A stretch of 64,000 bases of DNA from Sparassis latifolia (GCA_018466975.1 CM031561.1:4774001-4838000), one strand, 5' to 3'. Counted from the first letter of the stretch, positions 42,674 through 58,091 are shown. Notes: generated from the letters alone by a model not told the origin. Numbers and translations: made by a program.

Positions 42674-44939
42674 ATGATGTATCCTCACTTCCGCCTCTTG
42701 CTTGGACCATCACACGCAGTGGTTGTTTCAGGACCTCACATACAGGTTATTAATACACGGTGTGCTTAAAATATTTTCTATACTTGAATTAACGAAACTG
42801 ACCGTAGCAGAAGCGGAGAAATTGTACATTCGACTGTTGATCTTGAGGGTGCGGAGAAGGATGCGCTACTCAAGTCCGGTCCTGTTCGCTGCGCTGCAGC
42901 GGATAGCGAGTTCTTGCATATCATTACTACAGGAGACGACAAGAAGCTGAAGGTATGGCAGATAGACGGCTTGAAGCTTCTCAGCGAAAGGTGTGTGGCA
43001 CAATTTTTCCTTAGCTCGGCGAAGGTGTAATCTTTCAATGTTTAGAGAATTGCCTAAGAAACCGACTCAGATCGATTTTACTAGAGATGGACAGACCATC
43101 CTTGTATCCGACAAATTCGGAGACATTTTCAGGTCAGACAGACATCACTTTCCTTCTGGTCTAGTCTGAACGGCCTACGCATCAGCTATTCTCTTCATTT
43201 TAACAACATCATGGCCCCTTCTACCGCATCGCTCGTTGGTGCTTCAAAACGCGGCGCTCTCACATCACACGAGAACCCATCTAACGGCACACTCGTCCTT
43301 GGCCACGTCTCGTTCCTCATCTGTTTCCTTCTCTCCCCAGACGAGCGATACATTATTACAGCTGATCGTGATGAGCATATCAGGGTTAGCTGGTACCCCC
43401 AAGGATACAGCATCGAGAGCTACTGCCTAGGCCATGAAAAGTACGTTTTCTCCCCGTAATTCCTCGCATGTATAAAAATTTATCAATATGTCTGTGATTC
43501 CAGATTCGTTTCGGCGGTCCACATCCCGGCCTTTGCGCCCTCCACTCTTGTATCTGGCGGTGGTGACCCAGTATTTAAGCTCTGGGACTGGATGACCGGC
43601 ACACTCCAGAGCGAGATACCTGTCCTCGATGCGGTCAAACCGTTCATCAAGGTGCAGGCTGTTAAGGGGAAGTGGGGACGTGAGGACGGCGAGGATGGTG
43701 AGGACGACGGTGCTGGACAGCATGCAAGGGGCAAGAAGAAGCGAGGTAAAAGGCGGAAGGGGAAGGAACAAGTGAGGGAAGATGATCGGGCTGATGGGGA
43801 GGCTGATGGTGCTCCAGAGGTAGCAGAGGAGGCAGAGGATGCTGATACTGAAGGAGAGGGCTCACAAGAGGCTGATACATTAAAGGAGTCTCAGGTTCGA
43901 GCTGGGACCAGTAGAGCGGCCGAAGGAGGGGGGAAAAGTACTGCTCCCAGCGAAGAAGAACAGAACGAGAAGTTGGAATGGGCGCAGACCGACCAGGCTC
44001 AGGCGGATCGATTCGTATTGGTGGTGCATAAAATCCAAACGATTGACTTCGGTGCGAAGGGTCGGTTCCTCATTTTCAGTGCAGTTGGGTCAGTAGATTC
44101 AGACAAACCGTTACTCTCTGAAGTGAATATACTGAATTAGCTGGACAGTGCAACAGCGTTGTTCCACTGCGCCTTCCCAGATGCGGCCGCCGTTGCCCCT
44201 CCGACGGTACAACATGTGGACTTCGAATGCCCTGTGATTGACTTCACAATCGGTGCAGACGGCCTCGTCTGGGTGCTGCTAGATGTCGCATGGAGCAGTT
44301 GTGCTGGCAACGCCGAGGAAGCCATAGATAAGACACAGGCTGTTAGACTTTGGTCTTGGGCTACCGGAGCAGTGAGTAGTACGGCATAGACCCTCTAAAT
44401 GGCCAAACTGACTCTTGTTACTTCATGTCTAGCCAACCGAAGTGCGCGGAAGTGATGTACCACCACTCTTAGCGTCTCTTCAATCTAAATGTATCATCTC
44501 AGGTACGACTGTTTCTGGTTTCGGTTCCTTGAGTCGGAGCTCATAGTCCCACCCAGCTACACCCGATGACCTCAAAACGCTCGACACATACTCAGCATTA
44601 GGATCTCTGCCAAAGAACGTTGACCCAGAGCACGACTCTCTGAAGCGCGACATCTTGTCAGAATTCACTATTGAGGGTGATGACCAGGAGAGTGCCCTGC
44701 AAGCGAAGGGGAAAGGAAAAGGAAGGGGAACGCAGGGACAGCTCACGCAGCGCGAGCAGGCGCGGCTAAAGAAGAAGCGCGCGCTCGCAGAAAAGCTCCA
44801 AAAGGAGGCGCGGGATGGTGGGAGTGCTGCTCCTGATACGCCAGGCGGCAATGCGGGTGAGCGGGAGAGCAAGAGGGCGAAGTCAGAAAGTGATACGCGT
44901 CCCAATGTAGAGGATATCAATGCTATGGATGAATCGTGA
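42674..44939 (+). CDS. trm82: tRNA (guanine-N7)-methyltransferase non-catalytic subunit Trm82/WDR4
   Basis: A WD40 protein, partner of Trm8 in making m7G46 in tRNA. It starts MMYPHFRLLLGPSHAVVV at 42674 and has several short introns. Blades visible in order: SGEIVHSTVDLEG; CAAADSEFLHIITTGDDKKL with KVWQIDGL; PTQIDFTRDGQTILVSDKFG; LVLGHVSFLICFLLSPDERY, then IITADRDEHIRVSWYPQGYS and IESYCLGHEKFVSAVHIP, the most diagnostic block for Trm82; VSGGGDPVFKLWDWMTG; and late blades with AVRLWSWATG. Between blades (about 43660-43990) lies a charged, disordered insert with two basic runs (ARGKKKRGKRRKGKE) and Glu/Ala-rich parts. The C-terminus is lysine-rich and helical (REQARLKKKRALAEKLQKEA). It converges with the GH47 gene, 100 bp apart. 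Confidence 0.92.
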
Positions 44940-45039
44940 CTTTCTGGCGTTGTTGCGAATGTTTCACCCCCGTCGATGCGTTGTGCAAACTCCACGGTAG
45001 CTTGGAGGATAAGAAAGAAATCAATAAGATAGTGTGAAT

Positions 45040-47182
<2,143 letters not shown>

Positions 47183-47895
47183 CGTGGAGAGCTGGTATAA
47201 TTCGGTGAGAAGACTTTGGAATGGTCGGAGAAAGTGCTAGAGCATGTAAGGAACGCAGGGACGAGTTCTAAACGATCGGTGCTGGCAGAGGAGACACGGA
47301 ATAACCACAGGAGAAAGTTAGATCTCTCGGCAACGACGCACCCGTGGGGTCACGTTGCCAGCCCCGAAGCGCGTCCTTACCGCAAGTACGACGCTATGGG
47401 ACTCTATGGAACGGTTCACGCCAGGAAAGAAACGACAGTACATGCTTGGGTGTGCATCCAAATAAGGCAACTGAGTAAGTTGGCAAGTCACCACTGCACC
47501 GACGAACGAACGATGCATGACATTGAAAAGTGAATTGGACACGGAGAAAAATACAGAAAGTACTTTAAAACAAGGTCGTGGCATGTACACATTACACGGT
47601 GTGCGTACCCACGAAGTGTATGCATGCCTACTCTTAGTGGTCGAAACTTTCCGATCAGGGCGGAAGAGATCCATGCACCTTGTACACTCCCCCAAAACAT
47701 AGGAATATCTAGAATGACTACTTCTGATAGATAGTACGTGCACATGTTCTCCCGAGAGAACGTTGACACAGGCTGCATGCGGCTCAAGGCGGACCGGGAA
47801 CTTGCTGACTAATCCGATACACGACACACGAGTTACGCTGACTGAACTTCGGGGCGCTGCAAGTTGCAATATTATTGACCACCACCTCCTTAGAC

Positions 47896-48495
47896 ATGTC
47901 GGACAAGGACTCGGAGTCGAATCCTACTCCCCAACAGCCTCTTCCATCGGGAATGGTCTTGGGCCCTGACGGCAAGCCGTGTAAAATCTGCACCGCTTTT
48001 CGTTACTGGAAACCGCGCAAACAGAATAGTAGCAAAGCACCGAGCCACGATGGCCGGAACTCTACTACCTCAATGATGGCTGCAATGGCGACAGGACAGA
48101 GCTTAGCATCTCAATCAGAGCCGGAGCCGGAGCCAGAAACGCGTCCAGAGTACTGTCCGCCGGACGTCGAGCAACTCGGGCGCGCCACCTGGACGTTCCT
48201 CCATACCACTGCTGCGTACTACCCCGAGCGCCCTACCCCGACTCAGCGTGCCAACATGCTCATGCTGCTGCGATCTCTACCAATTCTATACCCTTGCACA
48301 TATTGCGCGTCGCATCTTGACACGAACATGCAGGACAACCCACCGAATGTCAGCGGACGGGTCGCGCTTAGCAGGTGGTTGTGCGAGCGGCATAACGACG
48401 TGAATGTGCGACTGGGGAAGGACAAGTTTGATTGTTCGATTGAGAAGACGGACGAGCGGTGGAAGGACGGCCCTGCTGATGGCAGTTGTGATTAG
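47896..48495 (+). CDS. erv1: FAD-linked sulfhydryl oxidase Erv1/ALR
   Basis: A single-exon 199-residue protein from ATG 47896. An N-terminal shuttle motif (GKPCKIC) lies near residue 30. After a low-complexity Ser/Glu/Pro linker comes the helical core: LGRATWTFLHTTAAYYPERP, then MLLRSLPILYPCTYCASHLD with the active-site CxxC, and the FAD-binding/structural segment ALSRWLCERHNDVNVRLGKD followed by KFDC. The oxidase passes electrons from Mia40 to cytochrome c in the mitochondrial intermembrane space, driving import of small cysteine proteins. The in-frame codon at 47875 is not an ATG, so 47896 is the right start. Length is close to that of yeast Erv1 (189 residues). Confidence 0.95.
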   Translation: MSDKDSESNPTPQQPLPSGMVLGPDGKPCKICTAFRYWKPRKQNSSKAPSHDGRNSTTSMMAAMATGQSLASQSEPEPEPETRPEYCPPDVEQLGRATWTFLHTTAAYYPERPTPTQRANMLMLLRSLPILYPCTYCASHLDTNMQDNPPNVSGRVALSRWLCERHNDVNVRLGKDKFDCSIEKTDERWKDGPADGSCD

Positions 48496-50833
48496 GTCCG
48501 TTTCTCTCAGTTTCAAGTAAGTTTGTCGATAATCATATTGGGTCGTGCAAGTGTCATAATCAAAGTATCCTATCCTAAACCATTGCTCAGTCAATCTCAT
48601 AAGTCCGAATGCTCTCGTAGTCGTGAGTACGCGGTCCTGATATCTCAGGCAGTGCTTCACTAAAGAAAGCAGAAAGCACGCATAGACATTAATGTCCTCA
48701 TCCAATATTCCCAATAACCCCATCGTCATCTTATACTACAAACTCCACTCTTTGTCAATATTCAGTGCGCAATGTAGAAGTTGACTTCGCACGTACAGCC
48801 GGCGTGACAAAAAAATCATTTCAGAATACCGTGTGGTGCTCTCCGAAGACGAATTGAGCGCCGAGTATCAATGCACACCATTTCCTACTCTGCACTTGAC
48901 TCTTGTTCTTTCGCCGCCTCGTACCTCGGCTTATTACGCATGCAAAAGGCTTTGGATGACTGCGGTGGGCGATGTCAGGACATCTCCATCTCACACTCTC
49001 AGGATCAACCTTAGCCTTGAAGCTTAAGGACTTGCAGGTGAACGCTACATCTAGAATAATATTTTGGCCTTTTACCCATACTGCTGAGGGGTTGAATGCC
49101 GCAGGATATTGGCAATCTCGATCATAATCCAAGCGGTATTAATCGCGACATGCATCCCGGACAGGTGCTCCTTCGTGGGCGGAAGGAACGAAGTCATGAC
49201 TACACGTCGCAATGTAGGAGGTGGCTAACCGGCGACAAAAACCAAACAAGTCAGCAGAATACGAGTCTCCGTGCCCAACAGCTTCGTGATGGAATCTCTC
49301 GGGGTGAAGTTTTATTTCTGAGGGCCTCTCGATTCATCGATCCGGCGGAGTCAGCGTCACCGCGAAGTAACAAATTTGTTGGAGCCGAACGAGGTCTTGC
49401 GCATGACGGGCTTCGGGATAGACATTTCGTCGTCCCTCAGGCCTTGAAGGATCAAACTCTGCGAATGATCCGAAAGTCCGTGCCGTCGATGAGGGTGGGC
49501 TACTGCAATCTAGATGCACGTGGACGACTGGAGAATCATTCACCTTAGCGTCTCCTGTAGCACGGATTGAACATATGGTAACTTTTCGCGGTCGCTGAAA
49601 TTTGAAATCTGTCCGTCCTGTGGCATGCCCAATCTTCTTTTTCAGGTTTGCGCTGAGTTTCTGGACTCAGTATGAAGGTGAGCAGAGTCACTGCTGTCCT
49701 GAGTCTGTAGCTGCATTCACCGGTCAACACTCACAGATCTAACACCATAGACAGAGCGTACGGTTTTGACAGCATCCGGCGGATGACTCAGCATACTCCT
49801 GGACGAACGACACCGTAACTCACTGGTATACACCTCGTCGTGAGGGGTTAGATGGTTTTCTACTCTTCTTCGCTCTGCCTACCATGCGCTTCCAGGCGCT
49901 TGAGATGAGTGGATGTGAAGGACGGCTTAGCGGTCCCGCAGCCTAAAGGTGGTTAAACTTCGTTCTCGATGTCCTATCTCCTCTGCTTTTGGACTTCATG
50001 AATTAGACACTCGTAGAATGAGCGATATTTCTCAACAGATCCTGTCAAATAGGCCCGTCCAGGACCCTATCGCACTCAATATGCCGTCTCGTTAATTCCG
50101 GAAGGCCACACAGCACGAACAGCGGAAACGTAGGCCGGGGAAGAAAGCGACTGATGTAGCTCCAAGTTGACCCGCGCCGAGGCGATGCAAGAGCATCGTC
50201 AGACCGCTTGATAAATACTTCCCTGTCCCAAGTCCAGTGTACGGTCCCAAACTTCTTCTTGTCAGTTGCTAGTCGATAACAATGGACGCATCAAGCCACA
50301 TGCAGTAGAGCTAGGCCTTCATATGGCCCATGACACGCTTGGAGGCACAAGTCAGCGTCAGACCAAAATCGCAGTGTTCGAATTCGAATATCCAAAGACA
50401 TCTTCGTCACAATTCGTACTTGTATTCCCACCAGTAGACGTACGGCTCTCGGACCAAGTATAGACAGAGGATGACGAGGAAATAGCTGGAATGCACGATT
50501 GATTGAGACGGAACAGAGGCACGATGAGGACTACCAAGATATAACATACATGACGCGGGTTTCCGGGGCCGGGTCAAGTGTAAGCCGCAAAGACGTCGAG
50601 GTACAGGTGAGGCCGGCGATAAGAATATCGTATTGACTATAGCACATTATTGGGTCAGATGAGGCTGGCAAGGCAGGCCGACGTCAGAGATATGTAGTGT
50701 GACCGAAATATATGCAGCGGATGTTGGTCGTAACAGGATGCTATGCGTGTTTGGATGTGTGGGCTTAGATGCATGGGGAATCGATAGCGCCAGCTGTAGT
50801 CCAGAATCACAGTAAGAGACCAAAGCAGAGAGA
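48496..50833. other. No supported gene
   Basis: Only short ORFs lacking domain content on both strands. I tested the longest (49096-49548, plus; 48286-48729, minus) and see no exon chain or protein signature. No notable repeat. Confidence 0.5.
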
Positions 50834-52274
50834 TCAGAGAGATCGAGAACCAGAACCGCCATAAATGATGCCTACAGGTCGACGCCGTGTGACGACCGGA
50901 GGGGGAACAGGGAGCATTTCGTACTTGAGTGTCTTCGGAGAGGACATGGTGGGGTATCGTGACTCCTCGCGGTCGGGGACGACACGCAGAGAATTCGCTC
51001 CAAGTCCCGTAGGCGCCAACGTCGAGCGAATCATAGCGGCTGCCTCCACACCCCTGCTGACTGGGCCTACACCCTTGCCTAGGCCTATAGCCCTGCCTAT
51101 GCCTATGCCGCTGCCGCGCGGGGGTGCGCTGAGGATGAACGCCTTGCGCGAGACGTTCGAGATATCTGAAGCCTCCTCTGTGGCGGGCTCGAGCTCTTGA
51201 ACGGCGTGCGGTGCCCAATTCACAGGGGGAGCCCGAAGGTAGTCGATATCTGGAGAGACAGGGAAACGGGTACGTGTGTTGGGATGCGAGGCCTTGGGCT
51301 GACCGAAACAGAGCAGGGAGAACGAAACAGCATTGATGTAGATGAGTGGATGCGATGGCGTAGCGACGATACTGGAGTCAGCCGCAGGGGAAGGCGTAGA
51401 GCGTGCGGACTGATTCTTCTCGACATGCTCCACAGACCTGTCTCTGCTGAGAACCGAGGGCATATTCTGATTGGTGGTGGAGAGACCAACGGAAAATGAG
51501 GGGGGATTATCGAGGACGCTGGAGATGTCTGGGCAAGAGTCATTCTCATAACGTTCCTGCTTGTCCCACGTTGCCTTCATGGAATCGCGAGAGGACAGCG
51601 TTCGTTCGTAGCCTCCTTCGCTCGTCGTTGGCGAAAACGTCTCCGGGAACTTGATAACAGAGCTAGTTTTGCGCGGGATATAAACTGGCCAATCGCCGAA
51701 GGACTTCAAAGTGGCAACATTGCCGAAGGCGAGTTGCGCAGCGAAGTCAGCCTTCATGTTCGTCTCAAGGTCCGTTCCATCACTGGTCGTGAATGTCGCA
51801 CAGCTATATGAGAAACGGTGCTATATGGAGAGATCAGCACAGAATGCGAAGTACAACAAAAACTAGTCATGCCTCTTTGTTGCGCGAGAACGGATGGCCA
51901 AGGAATCTGGTGAAAAGCGAAGCCTTCGAACGAGGCGTACGAGCCGAGACCATAAGAGGAAGAAGGAGAGGCTTCTGCCTGTCGTCTGAAGGGGTTCCAC
52001 CGAAAGTCGGGAGGATCAACTGGCGCAGGGGACCTTTCGACTGGGCGTTCGCTTCGATCTGCGCCTCTATCTCGGCCCGTACCACAGCTTCATGACGTTG
52101 GCGCAGGGTATTACGGATGAGTGCAACGATAGTAGCAAGGATGACGAACACCACGAGGATAACGATGGTCATGGTGATGATCTTGAACTCGAGCGAGGGA
52201 GAGATGTGCATCGGCTGGATGATGGCTTGCTTCCTGTACTGCTGGGCGAGGTTAGGCAGGAGCGTAGGTGCCAT
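50834..52274 (-). CDS. Single-pass membrane protein of unknown function
   Basis: Two exons: 52274-51873 (134 codons) and 51820-50834 (ending TAA/TGA at 50834-50836). Exon 1 has an N-terminal tail, one strong membrane helix (IITMTIVILVVFVILATIVA) near residue 35, and a helical charged segment (RQRHEAVVRAEIEAQIEANA). Exon 2 begins HRFSYSCATFTTSDGTDLET, then NMKADFAAQLAFGNVATLKS and GDWPVYIPR, followed by a long Ser/Pro-rich disordered tail. The intron (51872-51821, 52 nt) starts with GC, not GT; without splicing exon 1 stops at once at 51869, and with it the phase is exact. The joined sequence is what I would expect of a conserved basidiomycete hypothetical protein, but I know no function. A fungal membrane-anchored scaffold or stress protein is possible. 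Confidence 0.65.
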
Positions 52275-54649
52275 GTCTTGAGATCTTGGGAAGCCGCTTG
52301 ATGAAGAGAGATGAGAGAAGTGGTTGACAGTCGAACTCGGCAGTTTCTCCAGGTATAGGTGAAGGATTTGAGTTCAAACTTCATACTGATTCACACATTG
52401 ACTTCCCGACGCACGACCTAGTCTGATCAAGAATATTCCCTAATAATCCCCAAACAAAAAGAATCCTCGGATTTAAAAAAAATGTCGGCCATACCTTCGA
52501 GAGACATGATCGGGCAGGCATACTGGCAGTGTGGCATTGGAGCTACCTGAATCCCATCAAATTCTCGTAAATGTCCAGATATCGAATCTTCGTGGTATGC
52601 TTACAGGATGTTTCGTCCGGGCATATGTCGTGCCAGCAGTTTTCACGCAAGTCAAAGTGGGTATCTAAGTACTCGGAGTAACCACCGAATAATGAATAGA
52701 CGTTTCTCCTTACGATGGTTATCAGCGTGCGAACTTTTGATGGATGTACAATTGCAACGACGCGAGCTGTAGGTCAAACAGGACAAAGGACCGGCGGCAG
52801 TACTACTAGTATGAACGGCGACGAATGGTCACCGGTCACCATCAACTTGTGACGCGTCGCGTCATGTCGCGTCGTAGAAGCAGTCACGATCACGTGACAA
52901 TAATCTCCGAACACTTTGCGGTTGAAATGTCTTCCTGAGACCGGTCTAGCTATCCTTTTTGAAAGTTCAGACGCGTGGATAGAAGACAGACAACGAACCT
53001 GAAAATTTCTCTTTTCTGACGTTCTGACGGCCGCAATTATGTTGAGTTTGCAACGACATGGATATCATGTTTGACTTTGACATTGGAATACAGCAATTAC
53101 TTGCATTGACATGTTGACGGCCGGCACCGACGGTACGCTTTATAATGATTACCTACTGTCAGTACGTAGAACTGATAACATGAGGCAATTGACTTGTCTT
53201 GACAGCAAAGATCATATCGATAGGCCCCTCCCAAAAACCCATTCACAGCGTGGACTGCGAAATCAAACGTTCCGGAGGGTCGCGCTGTCTGGGACGCTCG
53301 TGTCCGCAATGTCCTTGCATCCCGGCGAGTTTCGAAGGCCAAGGTCCTGTCTGTTAGGAGTTTTTTCTGCATCCCGCCCAGAGGCCACCTGTGCACGATT
53401 TTTTGTCCAGGGGCCCAATGATATGATCCTTGCTGGGGTTTCCTCTCTGATGCCTACGGTCGGTCCCTGCTGTTGGCTACCGTCATGCTATATTGTTTCA
53501 CATCTAATTCTGACCGTAGATGGCCTGGAGCTTTGTGAGTGACGTGCTGGGGGAATCATTCAGATGCGCATCATGCTGTAAGTCGACTGACTCGGATGCA
53601 CATGATCACCTCTACGGTATATAGGGCGAACTTGAGGCTGTCATCGTCAAATTCACCTTCGTCAGTTCTACGAGATAACGCGTGTACACGATGCCAACCA
53701 TACGCTCTACACCGCCCTTCCGAGCTGAACACATTGGTTCTCTGAAACGCCCGGTGCACTTGCTCGAGAAGAGGACGGACTTCGGACCGGGTGAGAGAAG
53801 ATGTACCATAGAAGCACTTCATACCTGCGAGCATAGAACAAATCGTGCACATGCAGAAGATTGTCGGGTTCGGATCGGTCATAGATGGCAAATTCAGAAG
53901 GCGAGTCGCGCATTGCGGCAATGCGGATCGAGCCAAGGTTGTTGGTGATGTTAACGATGAACATAGGTTCCTGTTCTACGATGGTATTTTTGACCAGCTC
54001 AAAAGGATGGTGAAAGTACGGAATCGTGGATGATTCGTGCCACGTTCTCACCTCCGAATCTGATCAGCCATCAAACTGCTACCAGCCCTACACCTTCATC
54101 AAGAGTGTGCCGTCCTCTCAAACATGCGAGGTGAGTTATTCGGGGTTTGTATCAAAGACCATCAGCTGACCATTATCAATTTTTAGGGAAAGCTCAAGCG
54201 AATGAAGCCCCTTTACGGTGAAGCATTCGACAGGCTGAAGAATATCGCAAGTGCAGATGTCTGTATACCTTTTTTTTTTTTTGATTGCCTCTGTGACAAT
54301 CTCAATAAAGCATTCGTTAGTCAGCTCAAAGTCACTTTGTGTGCTCCAGAATGGTACCATTTCCGCCATGGCTCTCGTACCTATTCACACGATGTCTGAC
54401 ATGATGATCATTCGCACGAAATATGCTGACGAATGGTCATTGTATTCTACTCGACACCGTCCAAGCGGAAACTGTACCGAGCATCCAACAACAACCTACA
54501 CGATACACAATGACAAGTCTCCAACGCAGAACGTCCGCACCTGCGGAGAATAAATATGCGAACACAATAAGTAGGACAGGCGAGCCAACAGTAATCCAGG
54601 AGCAATGCGGGTATACACAGCAGATTGTAACGTGCCTGAAGGAAGACTA
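52275..54649. other. No firmly supported gene; possible decayed coding pieces
   Basis: 52275-53100 holds the upstream region of the membrane-protein gene and AT-rich DNA. Minus-strand pieces at about 53570-54050 (MFIVNITNNLGSIRIAAMRD; FSSEGRCRAYGWHRVHALSR) and 54136-54369 (FELTNECFIEIVTEAIKKKK) have protein-like composition, and short introns could join them, but I recognise no family and see no start. They are left unannotated. A run of 12-13 T at 54270-54282 is the only homopolymer of note. Confidence 0.35.
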
Positions 54650-56234
54650 TCACCTAAGAGAAAACTCGACTCGCTGTGACTCATCATACAGCATTGGAGT
54701 GTGGGAGTTGACAGAGCAGGCGGCGAGGGCGCCTTCCTGGCTCATCCGATCGGTTGTGGTGCGAGTTAGGGACATGTCATCCGCAAGCTTCTCATCGTCC
54801 TGACTCGGCGGGACGAACACTGGGTCGCTAAGAGCTGCGGATGGGTCGGCGAGTTTCTCGCTCTCTCCCGGTCGCGACAGGAGGAAGGGAGTGATCCCAG
54901 TGGGTACGACCATATCGATCTCCTTGCGTGCGACGAATATTGGGAAGAGCGTCGTGTCCGGGATCAGGCGGCGCGTGCTCACGAGCAGAATCACGTTCGC
55001 GACGCCTACAAACACATAGAGTCAGCACCCGCACATACACACCTCGGAAGGTGAAGCACCTTGCAGGTTGAAAATGAAGTCCGAAACGATCGTAGCCCAG
55101 AACGGCACCTCTCTGCCCCCGAAGGCGACAAAACGTGAGACGGTGACCGGAAGGATAAGCACCGTGTACGCCACCTACGACGGTGTCAGTACGAAGGTGG
55201 CATAATAAACGTAGGATACTCACAGGGTGCCAGACCATCCTTGCAGCAACCTTTATCATGGATGAGTCCGTATTGTCACGTCTGAGTGCCAGCTGCCATC
55301 TCTCGCCGCGAGGAACGAATCGGAGCGACCATTTCCCGCCAACTACGATGAGATTGCCGCGGACTCGGAGCAGAACGATGGTGTATAATATGAAGGACAA
55401 CCCGGCAGAGAGAAATTCCTACATGGCGGTTGATTCACAGACAGACGTGAGTGTCAATCACTCACATAGAAATATTCCATGAAGAACTGTTCTCGGGGAT
55501 AGCTGACAGTTATCCAACACCTTTACGGATGTAAGAACGGTCTATTTCTTTGAATGCGAACATACCAATATCCAGAGGGCCCAAAGTATGGCCCTCTATC
55601 AGCTGTCTGGATGCCCAGCGGACCAACTGCCACCACCAAGCCCACGAGCATCCAGCCCACCACCAAGCTGAGTGCACAGAGACGATTCGACATGTCTTTC
55701 CGAAGAAACAGCAGAACGAAGACATGCACGGACATCGCGAATGACCTGTTCCCTCGTAAGCGTTACAGCTGGCGCGTTCGACGTCATAGAAGTACCAGAG
55801 CGCCATGCCAAAGTTTCCGCCATTTTTCAGCACGCCTTGGATCGAACAGTAGGTGCTGTCCTCCACGGTGCCTGTTATGACCCATTTTCCCGACAATGCG
55901 GTGGCGATGGCTTGGACGACGTTCGCTACCAAGAGCGAGATGAAGTATGGGATAACATGAATATTTCCGAACTTCGGGGAGCGCACGGCCATAGCCTTCC
56001 CCAGTTGACAGTATTAGATTGGCTATGTCTTGAATATGCGCGCACGAAACATACCACAAATGTGAAGAGAACCGCAAGGCCAGAAATGCCACCCGCAACC
56101 ACCAAGCTCTAACCACGTTCGCTTGGCCTGTTCACGCAGAAATTGGGTTTAGGGCTTACAGAAATGCCCGCATGCTCAGACGCCCCATAGATCATCGCAG
56201 GAAGGACATCGCGACCAGAAATGAAGGGAGCCAT
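54650..56234 (-). CDS. Seven-helix G-protein-coupled receptor, fungal Git3/cAMP-receptor-like group
   Basis: Multi-exon gene from ATG 56234 (MAPFISGRDVLPAMIYGASE, then HAGIS) to TGA 54650-54652. Membrane segments in order: SLVVAGGISGLAVLFTFV (TM1); VIPYFISLLVANVVQAIATA (TM2); a C-containing loop ITGTVEDSTYCSIQGVLKNG with NFGMALW (TM3); LCALSLVVGWMLVGLVVAVG (TM4), then GPYFGPSGYWC-type loop; LSFILYTIVLLRVRGNLIVV (TM5); MIKVAARMVWHPV and ILPVTVSRFV (TM6); LYVFVGVANVILLVSTRRLI (TM7). The cytoplasmic tail is Ser/Asp-rich (GESEKLADPSAALSDPVFVP). The order and the ARxxWHP block fit receptors of nutrient or pheromone-independent type (Git3, Gpr1, CrlA-like) in basidiomycetes. Ligand unknown. Expected at the plasma membrane, signalling through a G-alpha protein to cAMP. 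Confidence 0.78.
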
Positions 56235-58091
56235 AAAGGGTGGACGAATCTACGCCCTAAACGAAGGTAAAGGAAGGTAATCCCAGCTGCAGCAGGAATG
56301 AAGGAACAAGCTGAGAGGGGCTTAAAGAAGAGTCGTCAAGGGCGCCCACAGCGAGGGCTGCAAGTTCCCCACGAAGTTCATTCCGAATGGGCGTCTTCCC
56401 AGCACAAAAATACCTGTAATTGATAGTGATGATGATGTTGACGCCCAGAAAGGTATCAGACTTTCTCGTTGCGATAGTGTTCGAGGTAAAGCTAGCGTTA
56501 TGTTCGACCGTCCAGAGCGAAATGCAGCCCACCAGACATAAACAAGCGGAATACAGGGCTGTCGGCTGCAGCTTCTGTCAACTGAAGGGTATTCAAGTAT
56601 CAGGCTCCTGGATCTTGCTGGAGATTGTCGCCCACAAATTAATTTCTCCACGAGACGTTAGACGAATTGACAGCCTGAGTCCAATTGCAAGGAACCTCAC
56701 AATCATTTCCGCTCCGAGTCAGATGTCGGCATGCGGCCAAAATGGGGTAAGCGCTATCTCGCTTCAAACGTCCCCGGAATTCAGTGTACGTGTCTTGTCG
56801 TAATAACCGTGAAAGACGTGGGTGAACTGTCTGTCTGCAAATGGCACTTCCCTGTCATGGAAATCCGGAGGCAAGGCAAGCGCGGACTCTGTGCCGCAAA
56901 GGCGGGCCGCGCACCCGCATCGGGAACTGCTCAAAACCATCTTCGATGCATACGGCCAACTTGAAGCTTGGATTCCAGTTTTTATATGATGATCCCAAGA
57001 TGATCCTTCAGTGAATCTGCAGCGCACCGAAGCTCCATCGAATTGAATATTGAAGTCTTATCTCTGTGGCAACGTTTTTCCAGCTTCTAGGCCTCCGCTC
57101 TTTCTCGTCTATGCCGCTGTCTCATTCAGTGATTCACGTAGATACACACGAATTTTGCGTGTTTCTGGTGAGCCCATCTTGAAATTCTATATGTAATGGT
57201 CCACGCGCCGTGATGACAACTTGATTCGTTATGGAGAGACACCATCTCGATGATATCAACACCTAGCGTCCCGATGCCGGTACACTTCTCCACGTCGTGT
57301 GCGCGAAAGGAACCGCGTTGGGCGCAGGTGTAGAACGGAAAGCTGAGCTTGGCGAGGCGCAAATGTTTCTTATGGTTTTATGTCTGATAAATAACACCTC
57401 ACTGACGCTTGTCCTCGTCTCTCAGGAACGAGGAAATGACAGATCTTGTTCAGTACAAGTTCAACACGAGATCGTGATACGTGTTGGAGCTAATCAAACC
57501 TTCAGTCACTACAGCCTTTTCGTCTGAACAGTGATGGCTTACTCGTTCTAGTCAGCCGTTAAGCTCCTGTTCATGGAGTCTCTAGCTGAGCTTTTGATTA
57601 GTCGACAACATCGGCGTGCTCAAGGCGGGTCACCTTTCGCCGTAAAGTCCGGTGCATCTGTATTCTGAGAATGTTACTGTGCAATCGGATGTTACACCTA
57701 TTGTCATGCTCCATTGAAATCCAGTCTAAATTCCAACCAAAGCCCGTCAGCCTTGGTCGGCCATTCTACCCTCGAGAACAGTTTCGAGGACGATGTCAGC
57801 CTTCATTTACTTATCTCAGTGAGCCTTCACACACTCTCAGGTACTTTCCTCGGCATCCACGCTATTCTTCGCGTTCTTATCCGGTGCTCGTTCTATCGCT
57901 CTACAAACATTCAGTCGCTTCAACTGTCCACAATCCTTAATTCACCACTTACTCGCTCTCTTTTTCGTTATCTACAACTGCACTGATCCATCTATCCGAG
58001 AAGTTACCCGCGACGTGCTTACTCCTCGTCCCTCCACTTTCGCCTAAATCCTTGCTCGAAGCCATCTACCTCGTACCAATCCTTCCTCACG
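56235..58091. other. No supported gene
   Basis: Short ORFs only. Minus-strand frames at 56257-57027 have some protein-like character (NIIITINYRYFCAGKTPI), but no chain of exons, family or start can be defined; they could be remnants. 57120-58050 shows nothing beyond ordinary non-coding DNA. Confidence 0.4.
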
